Assembly: GCA_964508715.1 (NCBI GenBank)
Contig: CAZDUX010000010.1
Span: forward strand, 1-64,000
Length of the DNA stretch: 64,000 nt
Direction of reading: 5' to 3'
Source of the DNA: JAKALX01 sp964508715
GTDB taxonomy: Bacteria; Chloroflexota; Dehalococcoidia; Tepidiformales; Tepidiformaceae
The notes beneath the pieces were generated by a model, which saw only the letters and a program-made list of their open reading frames with translations, was not told the origin of the DNA and ran no database searches. Shown here one piece after another: positions 1-8,452 of this stretch (the stretch's first letter is position 1; every line of letters starts with the position of its first letter). Both the position numbers and the translations under genes were made by a program.

Positions 1-2
1 GA

Positions 3-878
3 GGCCATCCTCTCCAAGGTCGGCCGTGCTCAAAGTGCTCTCGCCACCGTCAAAGGCTCTTCGGTGCCACTACACTAGTGGGAGACCACCACCAGCTGCC
101 CCCGGTCGTGGACAGCGAACTCTCGGAATCGGAGCTCGCCCCTTTCGGTCTTGCTCGAGCCGACCTTGAACGAAGCCTATTCCAAAACCTTTTCGAGGCG
201 TTCCCTCCCGAAAACGAGGTCGGTCTCACCGTCCAATATCGGATGGACCCCGCGATCGCCCGCCTCGTCAGCGAGGTGTTCTACAACGGCGCCCTGTCAA
301 GTGGTCCGAGGCCGATTAGCGTTGTACCGGAATGGCCACCCCGCCCCGTGACTTGGCTATCGACGTCCAGATGGGCAGACAGGCATGAGGTTCCCCGCGG
401 CACGTCCTTTCTCAACCCGATCGAGGCACGGATGACTCGAGGCGTGCTCGAACGCTGGCGAGCAGCGGCGGACAAGGCCCACGTCGCGTGGACGGTCGGA
501 GTCATCGCTGGATACGACGAACACAGGCAGCTGCTCGAGCGGGACCTGCAACTTGACATCCCAGACCGTTGGTCGCCTTTAGACGTTGAGGTCAATACGG
601 TCGATGCATTCCAGGGTCGCGAACGCGACCTTATCGTCTACAACGGCGTGCGCAGCAACCCGAAGGGCAACATCGGCTTCCTTTCTGATTCGCGCCGAGT
701 CAACGTTGCATTTTCCAGGGCCCGAGAGAAGCTCGTTGTGATCGGCGACAGCGACATGTTACGGCTGGCTGTCGGCCACGCCGGGGCTACGCCTTTCAAA
801 GCGGTCCTAGATTGGATACGGCGCAACGGGGACTCAGCAGAGTTGATTTACATGACCGAGGGTTCCAATGGACCTTGA
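3..878 (+). CDS. DNA2/NAM7-type superfamily-1 helicase, C-terminal part (5' end outside the window)
   Basis: This is the C-terminal half of an SF1B (UPF1/DNA2-like, AAA_12) helicase. The first in-window start is GTG at 78, but that codon lies just before helicase motif III (GDHHQLPPVV), so the protein must begin upstream. Walker A and B are missing from the window. Later motifs follow in order: VQYRMDP (motif IV), NTVDAFQGRERDLIV (motif V) and VNVAFSRAREKLVVIGD (motif VI). Frame 3 is open back to the window edge, but residues before position 78 do not resemble a helicase, so a frameshift near 60-78 is possible. The end overlaps the following PLD-family pseudogene by 11 bp, which suggests a two-gene unit. 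Helicase identity is sure; the role (repair or defence) is not. Confidence 0.8.
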   Translation, partial: GHPLQGRPCSKCSRHRQRLFGATTLVGDHHQLPPVVDSELSESELAPFGLARADLERSLFQNLFEAFPPENEVGLTVQYRMDPAIARLVSEVFYNGALSSGPRPISVVPEWPPRPVTWLSTSRWADRHEVPRGTSFLNPIEARMTRGVLERWRAAADKAHVAWTVGVIAGYDEHRQLLERDLQLDIPDRWSPLDVEVNTVDAFQGRERDLIVYNGVRSNPKGNIGFLSDSRRVNVAFSRAREKLVVIGDSDMLRLAVGHAGATPFKAVLDWIRRNGDSAELIYMTEGSNGP

Positions 879-2420
879 AACCATTGTGCAGCAGCACTCA
901 CATGACTTCCCTGGACTCGACCTATTCACAGCCTATTCCGCGGCCGTGCCAGTGAGCCGTCTGAACTTCGTACTGCTTATTCGTGAGGCCTCAGACGTAG
1001 ATCCACTAGCGTTATTTCTCCTGAAAGGTGTCAAAGAGGGACTATCCTCACCGACGGCTCTTGCGACTTTCTTTGGTCTTGACGAAGTTGATGCTGGTGC
1101 ATTACTTGCTGGTATGATACATGATCAATGGGTTCTCGCGAACTTTGTCGACGGTCGCACCGAGCTGGTGATATTGAAGACGGGAGAACGAGTCCTGTCG
1201 GAAGAAATTGCATACACTCAACAGCGTAGAGACTGTGAGGCATGGTTCGACGCTCTGACGGGAACCATCGCGTTGAAGATTCCGCGGCGACGGCTGTTGA
1301 CCGCCAAACAGGCGCGAGAGATGGGGCTCTTCATCCTCGGAGGGCGTATTCCGAAACCTCGAACACCATCCGAGGTTAGTTTTGAAGTCCTCCAGAAGTC
1401 CGTCGGCAGCCTTGGCAGCCAGGTCTGGCCGGGATCTAAGGTCAACCTGCTCCTCGATATCCTTGAGCTAACGTCGAAAGGCACTGGGTATCGTCACGTT
1501 GAAGTGCTTGTATTTCAGTCTCCAGATGGTACGAAGGTCGACTTTGAAGTATTCGAGTCCGGGATGCGACAACCAGACTGCGAAAGCGGCCTCAGACAGC
1601 TCGAGGCCGATCGGCAGGCGATTTTCGCGTCCGAGCCACTGCCCGCGGCGGCGGACCTCGAAGGGTTTGCGAGGGAGGTGGACAGGGTAATCGCGCTCCA
1701 ACGAGAGGAAGCGACGCAGAGCGCGAGTTCTGCTGGAAGTGAGGAACCAGCGCGGCAAGCGAGGTTCGAACGGCAGCTCGAACCAGAATCGACGAATAAC
1801 TTCGAGCCCATCGTGGAAGACCTTCCGTCGGCCAAAACTCGTGAAAAACTCCGCGCAGCAGAGGAAGAGCTCAAAGAGCTCAGGCGAAGAGAGGATTCAC
1901 AGAAGTTGGTGCGCAATCGGGCCAACCGCGACCTCTGGCTGAACCTATTGCACTCTCAAGCGAAGAGTTATATCGTCATGGAGTTTCCGTAGATAAACCG
2001 CGAGGCATTCAGCGATGACGTTATACGTCTTATGCAGGACGCACTGAACTGCGGAGTCAATCTGTGGTTAGCGTGGGGTCTAGAAGAGCGAAACGGGGGA
2101 GGACCAGGCGATCCAAGCATTCTTTCCAAACTTGACGTCATGAGTCGCCGGCACGACAACGGCAAGCTGACTGTCAAGTATCTTGGCAATAATATAAGAA
2201 AGTGCTCTTATGGGATGGTCGCGAAGCTCTCGTGGGAAGTTTTAATTTCGGTTCATATCGTGGTGATAGCGGACGGTCAGTCAAGAACGAGATTTCGGTC
2301 GTGGTGACGGCTCCAGAGGCGGTCAAGGACTTAGAGGAGGATTTTTGCGCCATGTTTGGCGTGGAGTCACTCGGCACCGGTATGCTCGACAATGGTAGAG
2401 TTGGCAGGTCGGCGGGCTAA
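868..2420 (+). pseudogene. PLD-family (HKD) protein with winged-helix-like N-terminus, broken by a stop and a frameshift
   Basis: The open part (868-1992, 374 codons) has a helix-rich region near residues 45-85 that could be a winged helix, then a charged coiled-coil-like stretch near residues 310-350. It stops at TAG 1990-1992, directly after residues MEFP. The same frame then continues as INREAFSDDVIRLMQDAL and on to NCGVNLWLAWG, the fold expected after the PWI of PLD proteins, so TAG has probably replaced a TGG Trp codon. At 2193/2194 one base is missing. Restoring a C gives His-Lys-Lys and a perfect HxKx4D...GSxN motif that continues to 2420 (HKKVLLWD, then ALVGSFNFGS). Two lesions in one reading make this a decayed gene. 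It overlaps the helicase upstream and was probably its partner. Confidence 0.8.
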
Positions 2421-3030
2421 AGTAAAAAGTGGCGGTCGACCTATTGCCGATTGAATGGAGAGACAGGATCGCTGGTCCTTGGGCTCTTCTGAGGACGGTC
2501 GACGGGCACATGCTCGGACGACGGTTCGCCAAAAGGCTGGATCGTGTCCTGCGATCGGCGTGAGGCTCACGCTTCCCAGCATCCTCCGGTCTCCCTATGG
2601 CCTCCCCGCGGGCATTTGGACCGATTGTCCAAGATCCGGTGACGCGCCGAGGAATCGGAGCGCGAATGCAAAGATGATTCGCTGTCTCCCTCAGGGCAGG
2701 AGGGGCTATCCGCTACCTTCCAAGCAGGATGTCTCGAATTTGAACCTCGTCTCCCGCCTCAAGCTCAGCCAAACCGCCCTGCAGTCTCCATCGCCCCACA
2801 AAGCGGGGACGTCCTTGCGACAATCTTCACATGGCAGGCACCCGTGTGGAGCGGCCAGCGGGCACCGGGCAGGGTACATGGCTACGTCCAGGGACGAGGG
2901 GGTGATGGGGCTTGCACTGACGCCGTAGTGGCCGCCGCGAGTTAGGTCCTTTCAGGCGCCTTGTCCCTGCCCTCCAGCAGCCACCTGACAGAACTCCGAA
3001 AAGAATATCCTTTATAGTCATATCCGTCAT

Positions 3031-3056
3031 TGAACAGACATGCCGATGTTTGTTCA
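3031..3056. repeat. Hairpin, 11-bp stem with GCCG loop
   Basis: Arms 3031-3041 (TGAACAGACAT) and 3046-3056 (ATGTTTGTTCA) pair over 11 positions, with a single G-U type mismatch, around the 4-base loop GCCG. It lies 3 bases before a second hairpin and about 150 bases upstream of the VIT gene. It could be an operator, an attenuator or the end of a small mobile repeat. Confidence 0.6.
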
Positions 3057-3059
3057 GTG

Positions 3060-3090
3060 GTGATAAACCTAATGTGGTTCGGTTTATCAC
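3060..3090. repeat. Perfect 10-bp inverted repeat upstream of the VIT gene
   Basis: Arms 3060-3069 (GTGATAAACC) and 3081-3090 (GGTTTATCAC) are perfect complements around an 11-base loop. There is no T-run, so it is not a classical terminator. The size and symmetry fit a dimeric regulator site or a transcribed stem-loop. The Fe/Mn transporter gene starts 113 bases downstream. Confidence 0.6.
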
Positions 3091-3202
3091 GAGAGTAGCG
3101 CTCGCGGCTCGCTGTCTCGTCACCTTTCGACCGGCGCTTGAGTCGTTCGGCCATTGCGGCTTTGCTGTGGGCTACTGAGACTGCGACGCAAAAGGGACCT
3201 CC

Positions 3203-3937
3203 ATGACCAAGATGCCAGAAGCGACTGCCTCACCGAAGCCTCATGGGGAGAAGCACGGAACGTCGAATGCAGGGAGGCTGAATTGGCTCAGAGCCTCTGT
3301 GCTCGGCGCCAATGACGGCATTGTCTCCATTGCCGGGCTGGTTGTGGGTGTTGCCGGGGCGACGAGTTCTTCGAGTGAAATTGCCACTGCGGGTATCGCA
3401 GGGATCGTTGCTGGGGCGATATCCATGGCTGCGGGCGAGTACGTCTCTGTCAGCAGCTCTCGTGACACAGAGCGGGCGCTGCTCGACAAGGAGCGTGCAG
3501 AACTTGGGGAGTCCCCGGTCCAGGAACTCGAGGAGCTGGCGATCCTTTACGAGCGACGCGGGCTGAGCCGAAAGACCGCGTTGGTGGTGGCGGCGGAGCT
3601 AACCGCCCACGACGCCTTCGCCGCACACGCTGATGCCGAACTGAGGATTGACCCGGCGAATCTGACCAACCCCTGGCATGCAGCGCTCGCCTCGGCGGCC
3701 GCATTCCTCGCAGGAGCAGTGATTCCGCTAATCGCAATCATCGTGCCACCGGAGGCACTGCGGCTGGCAGTTGCCTTCGTGTCCGTTTTGGCCGCCCTCG
3801 CAATCACCGGCGCGATCAGTGCCAGAGCAGGTGGCGCCCCTGTCCTGCGGGCGACTCTTCGGGTGGTTGGCGGCGGGGCGCTGGCAATGGTCGTGACCTA
3901 TACGATCGGGCGTCTCTTCGATGCATCCGGCGTGTGA
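3203..3937 (+). CDS. VIT1/CCC1-family Fe2+/Mn2+ transporter
   Basis: The 244-residue protein has the family signature near its start (LNWLRASVLGANDGIVS), then an SMAAGEYVSVSSSRDTE segment, both typical of VIT/Nodulin-21 transporters. A cytoplasmic acidic helical region follows (residues about 95-150, rich in Glu), then the last membrane segments from about residue 155. The family moves ferrous iron or manganese out of the cytoplasm. The length is normal for bacterial members. The ATG is preceded by AAAAGGGACC. Two hairpins lie upstream and might carry metal regulation, but no Fur or MntR box was recognised. The stop overlaps the next start by 4 bp. Confidence 0.9.
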   Translation: MTKMPEATASPKPHGEKHGTSNAGRLNWLRASVLGANDGIVSIAGLVVGVAGATSSSSEIATAGIAGIVAGAISMAAGEYVSVSSSRDTERALLDKERAELGESPVQELEELAILYERRGLSRKTALVVAAELTAHDAFAAHADAELRIDPANLTNPWHAALASAAAFLAGAVIPLIAIIVPPEALRLAVAFVSVLAALAITGAISARAGGAPVLRATLRVVGGGALAMVVTYTIGRLFDASGV

Positions 3938-4218
3938 CGCCCCAAGGAGTAGCGGGCACGGCGCGCCGTCGCTCGCGGCCACATTGGCGACAGCACGTCG
4001 TAGTCGTGCCCGAGAGGCACATCGCCTCGCTGATCGACCTTCCGGCCGAGGACGAGCCGCTGCTGCACGAACCGCTGAGGGTTGTGCAGCAGGTAGCCGT
4101 CGAGCTGAACGCGCAGTTCGGCGGTTGCCACGTTGCGACGAATGTCGGGATGTACCAGGACTCCAAACACCTGCATTTTCATGTCGGAGCCGGAGAACTC
4201 GTGGAGAGCGCCGGCTGA
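3934..4218 (+). pseudogene. HIT-family protein, N-terminally truncated
   Basis: From residue 20 the frame matches the second half of HIT nucleotide hydrolases/transferases: HVVVVPERHIASLIDL, then a helix, then the catalytic His triad as KHLHFHVG (H-L-H-F-H). The first 45 or so residues of a normal HIT domain, including the usual Cys-containing start, are absent. Residues 1-18 (TPQGVAGTARRRSRPHW) do not resemble the family. The GTG start overlaps the VIT stop as GTGA. It may be translated by coupling, but it looks like the tail of a HIT gene fused by deletion to the VIT gene end. The active-site half is intact, so a working short form cannot be excluded. Confidence 0.6.
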
Positions 4219-4316
4219 TCGCGTGGGGCGTGTTAGGTTCGCCGTCAGGAGGCGAACCCCATATGCCACGACGATCCGCAGCGTGAACGTCCGACCGGCT
4301 AACTCCGAAACAGGAT

Positions 4317-5264
4317 GTGGCTCCAACGGCCGTCCCCCTCGACCGTCTCCACCCATCGCCCTGGAACCCGCGAAGCATCAAGGACAAGCGCTTCAAGAAC
4401 CTCGTCAAGAGCATCCAGGCTAACCCCGACTTCCTCTGGCGGAGGCCGTTCCTCGCGACGGCTGACGGGACGATCTACGCCGGCAACATGCGTTTCCGAG
4501 CGGCGCAGCACCTTGGCCTGGCAACTGTCCCTGCGATCATCGAGGACATCCCCGAGAAGCTCGCGAAGGAGCGCGCCCTGCGCGACAACCACCAGTGGGG
4601 CGACTGGCAGGACGACCAGCTCGCGGAGCTCGTCTACGGGCTGAAAGCCGACGGCGCCGATGGTGGCACTAATGGAACCGGTGGTGACGAAGCCCTGGCC
4701 GACCGTGATCCGCGCCGTGCCGGAGACATGCGCCTGCTTCCCGGACCGCGTACTGGTGTATTCGCGGCCGGCGCCTTCCTTCGCGACTTCGACCTTGTTG
4801 TAGCCTTCGAAGCTGTAGGTCATGAAGAAGTAGTTTGGGTCTCCGCATTGCCCGCTCTCAGCGAGCACCGGCACCGATGGGAAGAGAGGGCTGGGGCGGC
4901 GCGGGAACCCGTCTCGCCTGCTCACTGTCTGAGCACCTGCCAGGGGCACGAACACCTCCCTCCGGGGATATTCCGGCACCGGGAGGACCCGAGTGAGGGC
5001 CGTTCGGCAAGATGGCAGAGGCCAGCCGGACATTGGTTGACGGCTGATGGGCGTGTCGCCTGTGATACGGCTGCTGCAACATCGATCCGCGGGTGGATTA
5101 CCGTCACTTTTCCGGTACTACGCATTGATTCTCGTACAACTGTACGGAATCCCGGTATCTTCTCAACGATTTCAGGCGCCCGCCTCTTGTGGGACCAACG
5201 AGAATACTTGCGTGGAACCAGGACCCGCGGCGGCGATCTGGGACTATTCGGATCAGGTTCTTGA
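4317..5264 (+). CDS. ParB/Srx-like N-terminal domain protein, probably chimeric after residue ~115
   Basis: Residues 5-115 match the ParB-type nuclease domain of phage and mobile-element proteins: LHPSPWNPRSI, then SIQANPDFLWRRPFLA, DGTIYAGNMRFRAA, and a RALRDNHQWGDWQDDQLAEL end. This subgroup usually accompanies DNA methyltransferases or terminases. After LVYGLKADGAD (about 4655) the sequence no longer resembles any ParB-like protein and becomes Arg/Gly/Pro-rich, as expected of an antisense or random frame. I therefore think the true domain was cut near 4655 and the rest to 5264 is accidental. GTG start, weak ribosome site. Function in this genome is doubtful. Confidence 0.5.
   Translation: MAPTAVPLDRLHPSPWNPRSIKDKRFKNLVKSIQANPDFLWRRPFLATADGTIYAGNMRFRAAQHLGLATVPAIIEDIPEKLAKERALRDNHQWGDWQDDQLAELVYGLKADGADGGTNGTGGDEALADRDPRRAGDMRLLPGPRTGVFAAGAFLRDFDLVVAFEAVGHEEVVWVSALPALSEHRHRWEERAGAAREPVSPAHCLSTCQGHEHLPPGIFRHREDPSEGRSARWQRPAGHWLTADGRVACDTAAATSIRGWITVTFPVLRIDSRTTVRNPGIFSTISGARLLWDQREYLRGTRTRGGDLGLFGSGS
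4644..4850 (-). other. Possible gene fragment on the minus strand inside the ParB-like frame
   Basis: Read on the minus strand, 4850 to 4644 gives about 69 residues of protein-like beta-strand character (start QCGDPNYFFMTYSFEGYNKV, later TARITVGQGFVTTGSISATI). It ends where the ParB homology on the plus strand stops. It has no own start or stop, so it is best seen as an inserted or residual fragment of an unknown secreted-type protein. I do not recognise a family. Confidence 0.3.
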
Positions 5265-5356
5265 AGCACTATTTCAGCGATGCTCTCAAACAGCCACAAA
5301 ACAACCTGAACCCGACAAATCCACAAGGATTATTGTCGAGTCTGGATTCAGTGTCA

Positions 5357-5432
5357 TGGCGCCCCCGGCAGGATTCGAACCTGCGACCAACCGCTTAGAA
5401 GGCGGCTGCTCTATCCCCTGAGCTACGGGGGC
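5357..5432 (-). tRNA. tRNA-Arg (anticodon TCT)
   Basis: The minus-strand sequence folds as a tRNA. The acceptor stem is GCCCCCG/CGGGGGC, the D-arm begins TAGCTCAG, the anticodon loop is CTTCTAA with anticodon TCT (reads AGA), and the T-arm contains GGTTCGAATCC. The CCA tail is encoded at 5357-5359. It sits at the border between the decayed accessory region and ordinary chromosome, a common integration target. No second copy of its 3' end was found in the window. Confidence 0.97.
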
Positions 5433-5563
5433 GTGCCATTAGTTTAGCCGGATGGCGTCGAAGGCTCTGCCGATGGAATGCTCACGGCGAGCTGTACGGG
5501 TGCCGCGATGGCCGACAGCCGTGGCGTATCGACAACCGGCGGGTTCAGGGCCACAATCGGCCC

Positions 5564-6538
5564 ATGCAGGTTAGCCCTTCTGTTCGCGCTGTCCAGGTTC
5601 CCGACGACGACCCGATGCACCCACAGATGACCTCGATCTATATCGTGGGCCACGACCAGGTGTTCACCATCGACTCCGGAGAGGCGTTAGAGCGCTACGG
5701 ATGGATGTTGCGCGGCTACCTGGCAGCAATGGAGCGAGCGGAGATTGCCCTGGCGGGGATTACACATCACCACTCCGACCATTCGGGCAACCTCAAGTTC
5801 ATCCACGAAGAGTTCAAGGCGGAGATCGTCGTACCAAAGAAGGGGGTACCCCTGCTGAAGGGCCGGTTACCGGGCAAAGACTACCGGACCTTCGATGACG
5901 AACAGGTGCTCGACCTCGGAAAGGGTGTCCGTGTCCAGGTGCTGATGACGCCCGGGCACAGCGTCGACTCCGTCTGTTATTACATTGAAGAGGAGGGCGT
6001 GTTATTCACGGGCGATACCCTCCTCGGTTCCAGTACCACGACGGTGCATAACCTCGGGGACTACCGCCGGACGTTGAAGCGCCTGCTGGAATTGCCGAAC
6101 CTGAAGGTCATCTGCCCGGGCCACGGGCCGCTCGTACACGATCCACGGGAGCGGCTGCAGCAGTATATCGACCACCGCGACATGCGGGAGCGGCAGATCC
6201 TGGGTGCGCTCAAGGGCGGAGGAGCGATGTCGAGTTGGGACATCATGTTGCGCCTCTATCCAGACATCGATACACGGCTCCGCCGGGCAGCCGATAACAA
6301 CGTCCGCGTGCACCTCGAGCAGCTCGAAGAAGAAGGACGCCTGAAGACCTATCCCGGGCGGCCTCGCAAGCCTTCGAAGGCCAGACAGCAACGGCAGGAA
6401 GAGCATGCGAGGATTCGCCGGCAGGTAATCAAGCAGGCTGACAGGTACCGCGCCGAGGAGCTCCGCGCGATTCGCCGCACGCAGGAGAATCCACCGACGG
6501 ATGAATGGATCGAGCCGCCGCGCTACGAACTCGCATGA
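5564..6538 (+). CDS. MBL-fold metallo-hydrolase with C-terminal winged helix (LACTB2-like)
   Basis: The 324-residue protein carries the metallo-beta-lactamase motif HHHSDHSG near residues 67-74, a later TPGHSVDSVCY histidine loop, the metal-ligand Asp in FTGDTLLG, and the final His in CPGHGPLV. After about residue 215 comes a winged-helix region typical of LACTB2-like hydrolases, ending in an Arg/Gln-rich tail. The family hydrolyses esters, thioesters or RNA phosphodiesters; the substrate cannot be read here. ATG start without a clear ribosome site. It stands alone, 65 bases before a GNAT gene on the same strand. Confidence 0.85.
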   Translation: MQVSPSVRAVQVPDDDPMHPQMTSIYIVGHDQVFTIDSGEALERYGWMLRGYLAAMERAEIALAGITHHHSDHSGNLKFIHEEFKAEIVVPKKGVPLLKGRLPGKDYRTFDDEQVLDLGKGVRVQVLMTPGHSVDSVCYYIEEEGVLFTGDTLLGSSTTTVHNLGDYRRTLKRLLELPNLKVICPGHGPLVHDPRERLQQYIDHRDMRERQILGALKGGGAMSSWDIMLRLYPDIDTRLRRAADNNVRVHLEQLEEEGRLKTYPGRPRKPSKARQQRQEEHARIRRQVIKQADRYRAEELRAIRRTQENPPTDEWIEPPRYELA

Positions 6539-6603
6539 GAGGGAGTACCTGACGGTCCGCGTTCAGCCGAAGATCGTGGAGAGAACCGGCTGGAACGTGA
6601 GCA

Positions 6604-7185
6604 ATGCTAAAGGGCGACAAGGTGATCCTTCGGGCGATGCGTCCCGAGGATCTGGAGAAGTACACCGACTTCCGAAACGATGTTGAGCTGGCTCTGCAGG
6701 GTGGTTGGCTCGTGGCGCCGGCGCCCTACGGCTGGATCGAAGCAGATTACCGCGCCTACATCGCATCGCGGCCGGAGGATACTGCCTGGTTCGGGATCGA
6801 GACGCAGGGGAAGTTCATCGGGCAGTGCCTGCTACACCATTTCGATCACGCTGCGCGGTCGTGTGAACTTGGTATCACCATCGGTGACCGGGATTTCCAG
6901 AACCGGGGCTACGGCCGCGATGCGGTCCGGCTGCTGGTGAAATATGCGTTCCGGCTTCGAAACATCCAGCGGGTATGGCTCAGCACGGGCGCATCGAATG
7001 AACGGGCGATCAAGGCGTTCCAAGCGGCGGGGTTCGAGGAGGAAGGGCGGTTGCGCCGCCATGTCTGGCTTGACGGGCGCTACGACGACCTCGTCTACAT
7101 GGGTATCCTTCGAGAAGACGCTCATACGCAGCCAGCGGGGGCGGATGACGAGGAGGAATCGCCCGATGCCAAGGATGGCGCCTGA
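6604..7185 (+). CDS. GNAT N-acetyltransferase (RimJ/RimL-like)
   Basis: The 193-residue protein has the RimL-type start (LKGDKVILRAMRPEDLEKY), the acetyl-CoA loop DFQNRGYGRDAVRLL (Q/RxxGxG/A form), and the late NERAIKAFQAAGFEEEGRLR motif. Such enzymes acetylate N-termini or small amines; the substrate is unknown. The C-terminal 20 residues are acidic (DDEEESPDAKDGA) and overlap the next gene. It is the first of three overlapping genes (GNAT, flavin split barrel, HAD phosphatase), likely one transcript. Confidence 0.85.
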   Translation: MLKGDKVILRAMRPEDLEKYTDFRNDVELALQGGWLVAPAPYGWIEADYRAYIASRPEDTAWFGIETQGKFIGQCLLHHFDHAARSCELGITIGDRDFQNRGYGRDAVRLLVKYAFRLRNIQRVWLSTGASNERAIKAFQAAGFEEEGRLRRHVWLDGRYDDLVYMGILREDAHTQPAGADDEEESPDAKDGA

Positions 7186-7708
7186 TGTTTTTGAGGAGTT
7201 CCTGGAAGAGCCACATGTTGGCGTGATCGCATCACTTCGCAAGGACGGAATGCCTTACACCGTTCCTGTCTGGTGGCTGTGGAAAAGGACGGGCGATCCA
7301 CCGGCCGGCGACCCAAAGGCGTATCCGGCAGGCGAGGTCTGGATCACGGGGACGTACTCGAGGGTCTGGTGCAAGCAGTTGCTTGCCGATGGCCGGTCAT
7401 CGCTGTGCATCGAAGCGCTCGCTCCGGTGGCAGGCCATATCGAATTCGATGGCATGTGCGAGGCATTTGAGCGGCCCGGTTTCGATATCTGGCCGGTCTC
7501 GCGGGAGCTGGCGGAGAAGTACGTAGGGCGGCGTGACCCGGCCAATGCAGCGGCTGTCGATGCGTTCTTCGCGAATATGCAGACAGAGCCACGATTGTTA
7601 TTCCGGCTGACACCACAGGTGGTCCGCGCGATCGATATGCGAGTTTACCGTGGAAAGCGCGCCGATCGTGACTTCCAGGCTACGCGCTCGGGTGGCGATG
7701 GGGACTGA
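7166..7708 (+). CDS. Pyridoxamine-5'-phosphate-oxidase-like flavin/F420 split-barrel protein
   Basis: The start was set at ATG 7166 because AGGAGGA at 7151-7157 is an ideal ribosome site; the frame is open further upstream only as antisense noise. The 180-residue product begins with the split-barrel pattern PHVGVIASLRKDGMPYTVPVW, then a strand with YSRVWCKQLLAD and an AIDMRVYRG end. The family binds FMN or coenzyme F420 and acts as a small oxidoreductase or heme-degrading/binding protein. No substrate can be assigned. It overlaps the GNAT gene by 20 bp and the HAD gene by 11 bp. Confidence 0.75.
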   Translation: MPRMAPDVFEEFLEEPHVGVIASLRKDGMPYTVPVWWLWKRTGDPPAGDPKAYPAGEVWITGTYSRVWCKQLLADGRSSLCIEALAPVAGHIEFDGMCEAFERPGFDIWPVSRELAEKYVGRRDPANAAAVDAFFANMQTEPRLLFRLTPQVVRAIDMRVYRGKRADRDFQATRSGGDGD

Positions 7709-8315
7709 CCGTCCGAGAGCGGTGGTGTTTGACCTCGGTGGCGTACTGATCGATTGGAATCCGCGCTACCTCTACCGGAAGCTGCTTGCCAATGAAGCTG
7801 CGATGGAACACTTCCTCGCGACCGTCTGTACGCCTGCCTGGAACCTGGAACAGGACCGCGGGCGGTCGATTGCGGAAGGGGTCGCAGTGCTCCAGCGTGA
7901 GCATCCGGAGCATGCGAGTCTCATTACCGCCTACTACGAGCGCTGGGATGAGATGGTGCGCGGCGCAATCGAAGAGAATGTGTCGGTTCTCGAGGACCTG
8001 GCCGCCGACGGCGTGCCACTATTCGCGCTGACGAACTTCAGCGCCGAGACGTATCCATGGGCGGCAGCGCGTTTTCCGTTCTTCGAGCTGTTCGCCGGTG
8101 CGGTCATCTCGGGCGAGGTGGGGACAGTAAAGCCGGAGGCAGCGATCTACCGGGTCCTCCTCGAACGGTACCGGCTCGATCCGGCGGAGACGGTATTCGT
8201 CGACGATCTGAAGCAGAATGTGGACGGAGCAAGGGCTGTTGGGATCGATGCAATTCACTTCCGCGATGGTGGAGATCTGCGTTCGGAGATAGTCATTCGC
8301 GGATTTCTACGGTAG
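7698..8315 (+). CDS. HAD-superfamily hydrolase (epoxide-hydrolase N-terminal/phosphatase type)
   Basis: HAD motif 1 is AVVFDLGGVLIDWN, with nucleophile-type Asp and a Gly-Gly-Val run as in the YihX/EPHX2-N group. Motif 2 is FALTNFSAET, motif 3 uses the Lys in GTVKPEAAIY, and motif 4 is VFVDDLKQNV. The cap is the small helical alpha type. Such enzymes remove phosphate from sugar phosphates. Start ATG 7698 lies inside the upstream gene, whose stop is 7706-7708; the longer frame from 7650 only adds residues encoded in overlap. About 205 residues, normal length. Confidence 0.85.
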   Translation: MGTDRPRAVVFDLGGVLIDWNPRYLYRKLLANEAAMEHFLATVCTPAWNLEQDRGRSIAEGVAVLQREHPEHASLITAYYERWDEMVRGAIEENVSVLEDLAADGVPLFALTNFSAETYPWAAARFPFFELFAGAVISGEVGTVKPEAAIYRVLLERYRLDPAETVFVDDLKQNVDGARAVGIDAIHFRDGGDLRSEIVIRGFLR

Positions 8316-8349
8316 GCACGTTGCGGCTTCAAGTGCGTGGTGTGTGCGT

Positions 8350-8378
8350 TGACAGGGGTCCCCGCCGCACGGCACGAT
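8350..8378 (+). promoter_or_regulatory. Possible promoter of the GltD-like gene
   Basis: TTGACA at 8350-8355 is a perfect -35 element in the 137-base gap before the GltD-like gene. At 17-18 bases spacing only a weak -10 (CACGAT) is seen, so the call rests on the -35 alone. Confidence 0.3.
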
Positions 8379-8452
8379 CCATGCATTACTTCATACAAGG
8401 ATCTGCTGCGCGGCGGCGCAGATTTGCACCGCCCGGGCAACGCGTACGACCC

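Larger units (their letters stand above)
2421..3202. other. Long non-coding stretch between the PLD pseudogene and the VIT transporter
   Basis: I see no convincing gene in about 780 bases. A 44-codon frame from GTG 2429 to TGA 2563 (start VDLLPIEWRDRIAG) reads like protein but has no ribosome site and may be a coding remnant. The part from 3000 on is AT-richer and contains two adjacent hairpins, listed separately. Confidence 0.5.

Noticed and set aside
2455..2928. 157-codon open frame on the plus strand in the long gap
   Set aside because: Composition is Arg/Ser/Pro-heavy with no domain, no ribosome site and overlap with other random frames; typical high-GC chance frame.
5044..5421. Short frames overlapping the tRNA-Arg gene
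   Set aside because: They read through the tRNA and have no protein features.
5357..5432. attL/attR search at tRNA-Arg
   Set aside because: No second copy of the tRNA 3' end and no integrase in the window, so an attachment site is not called.
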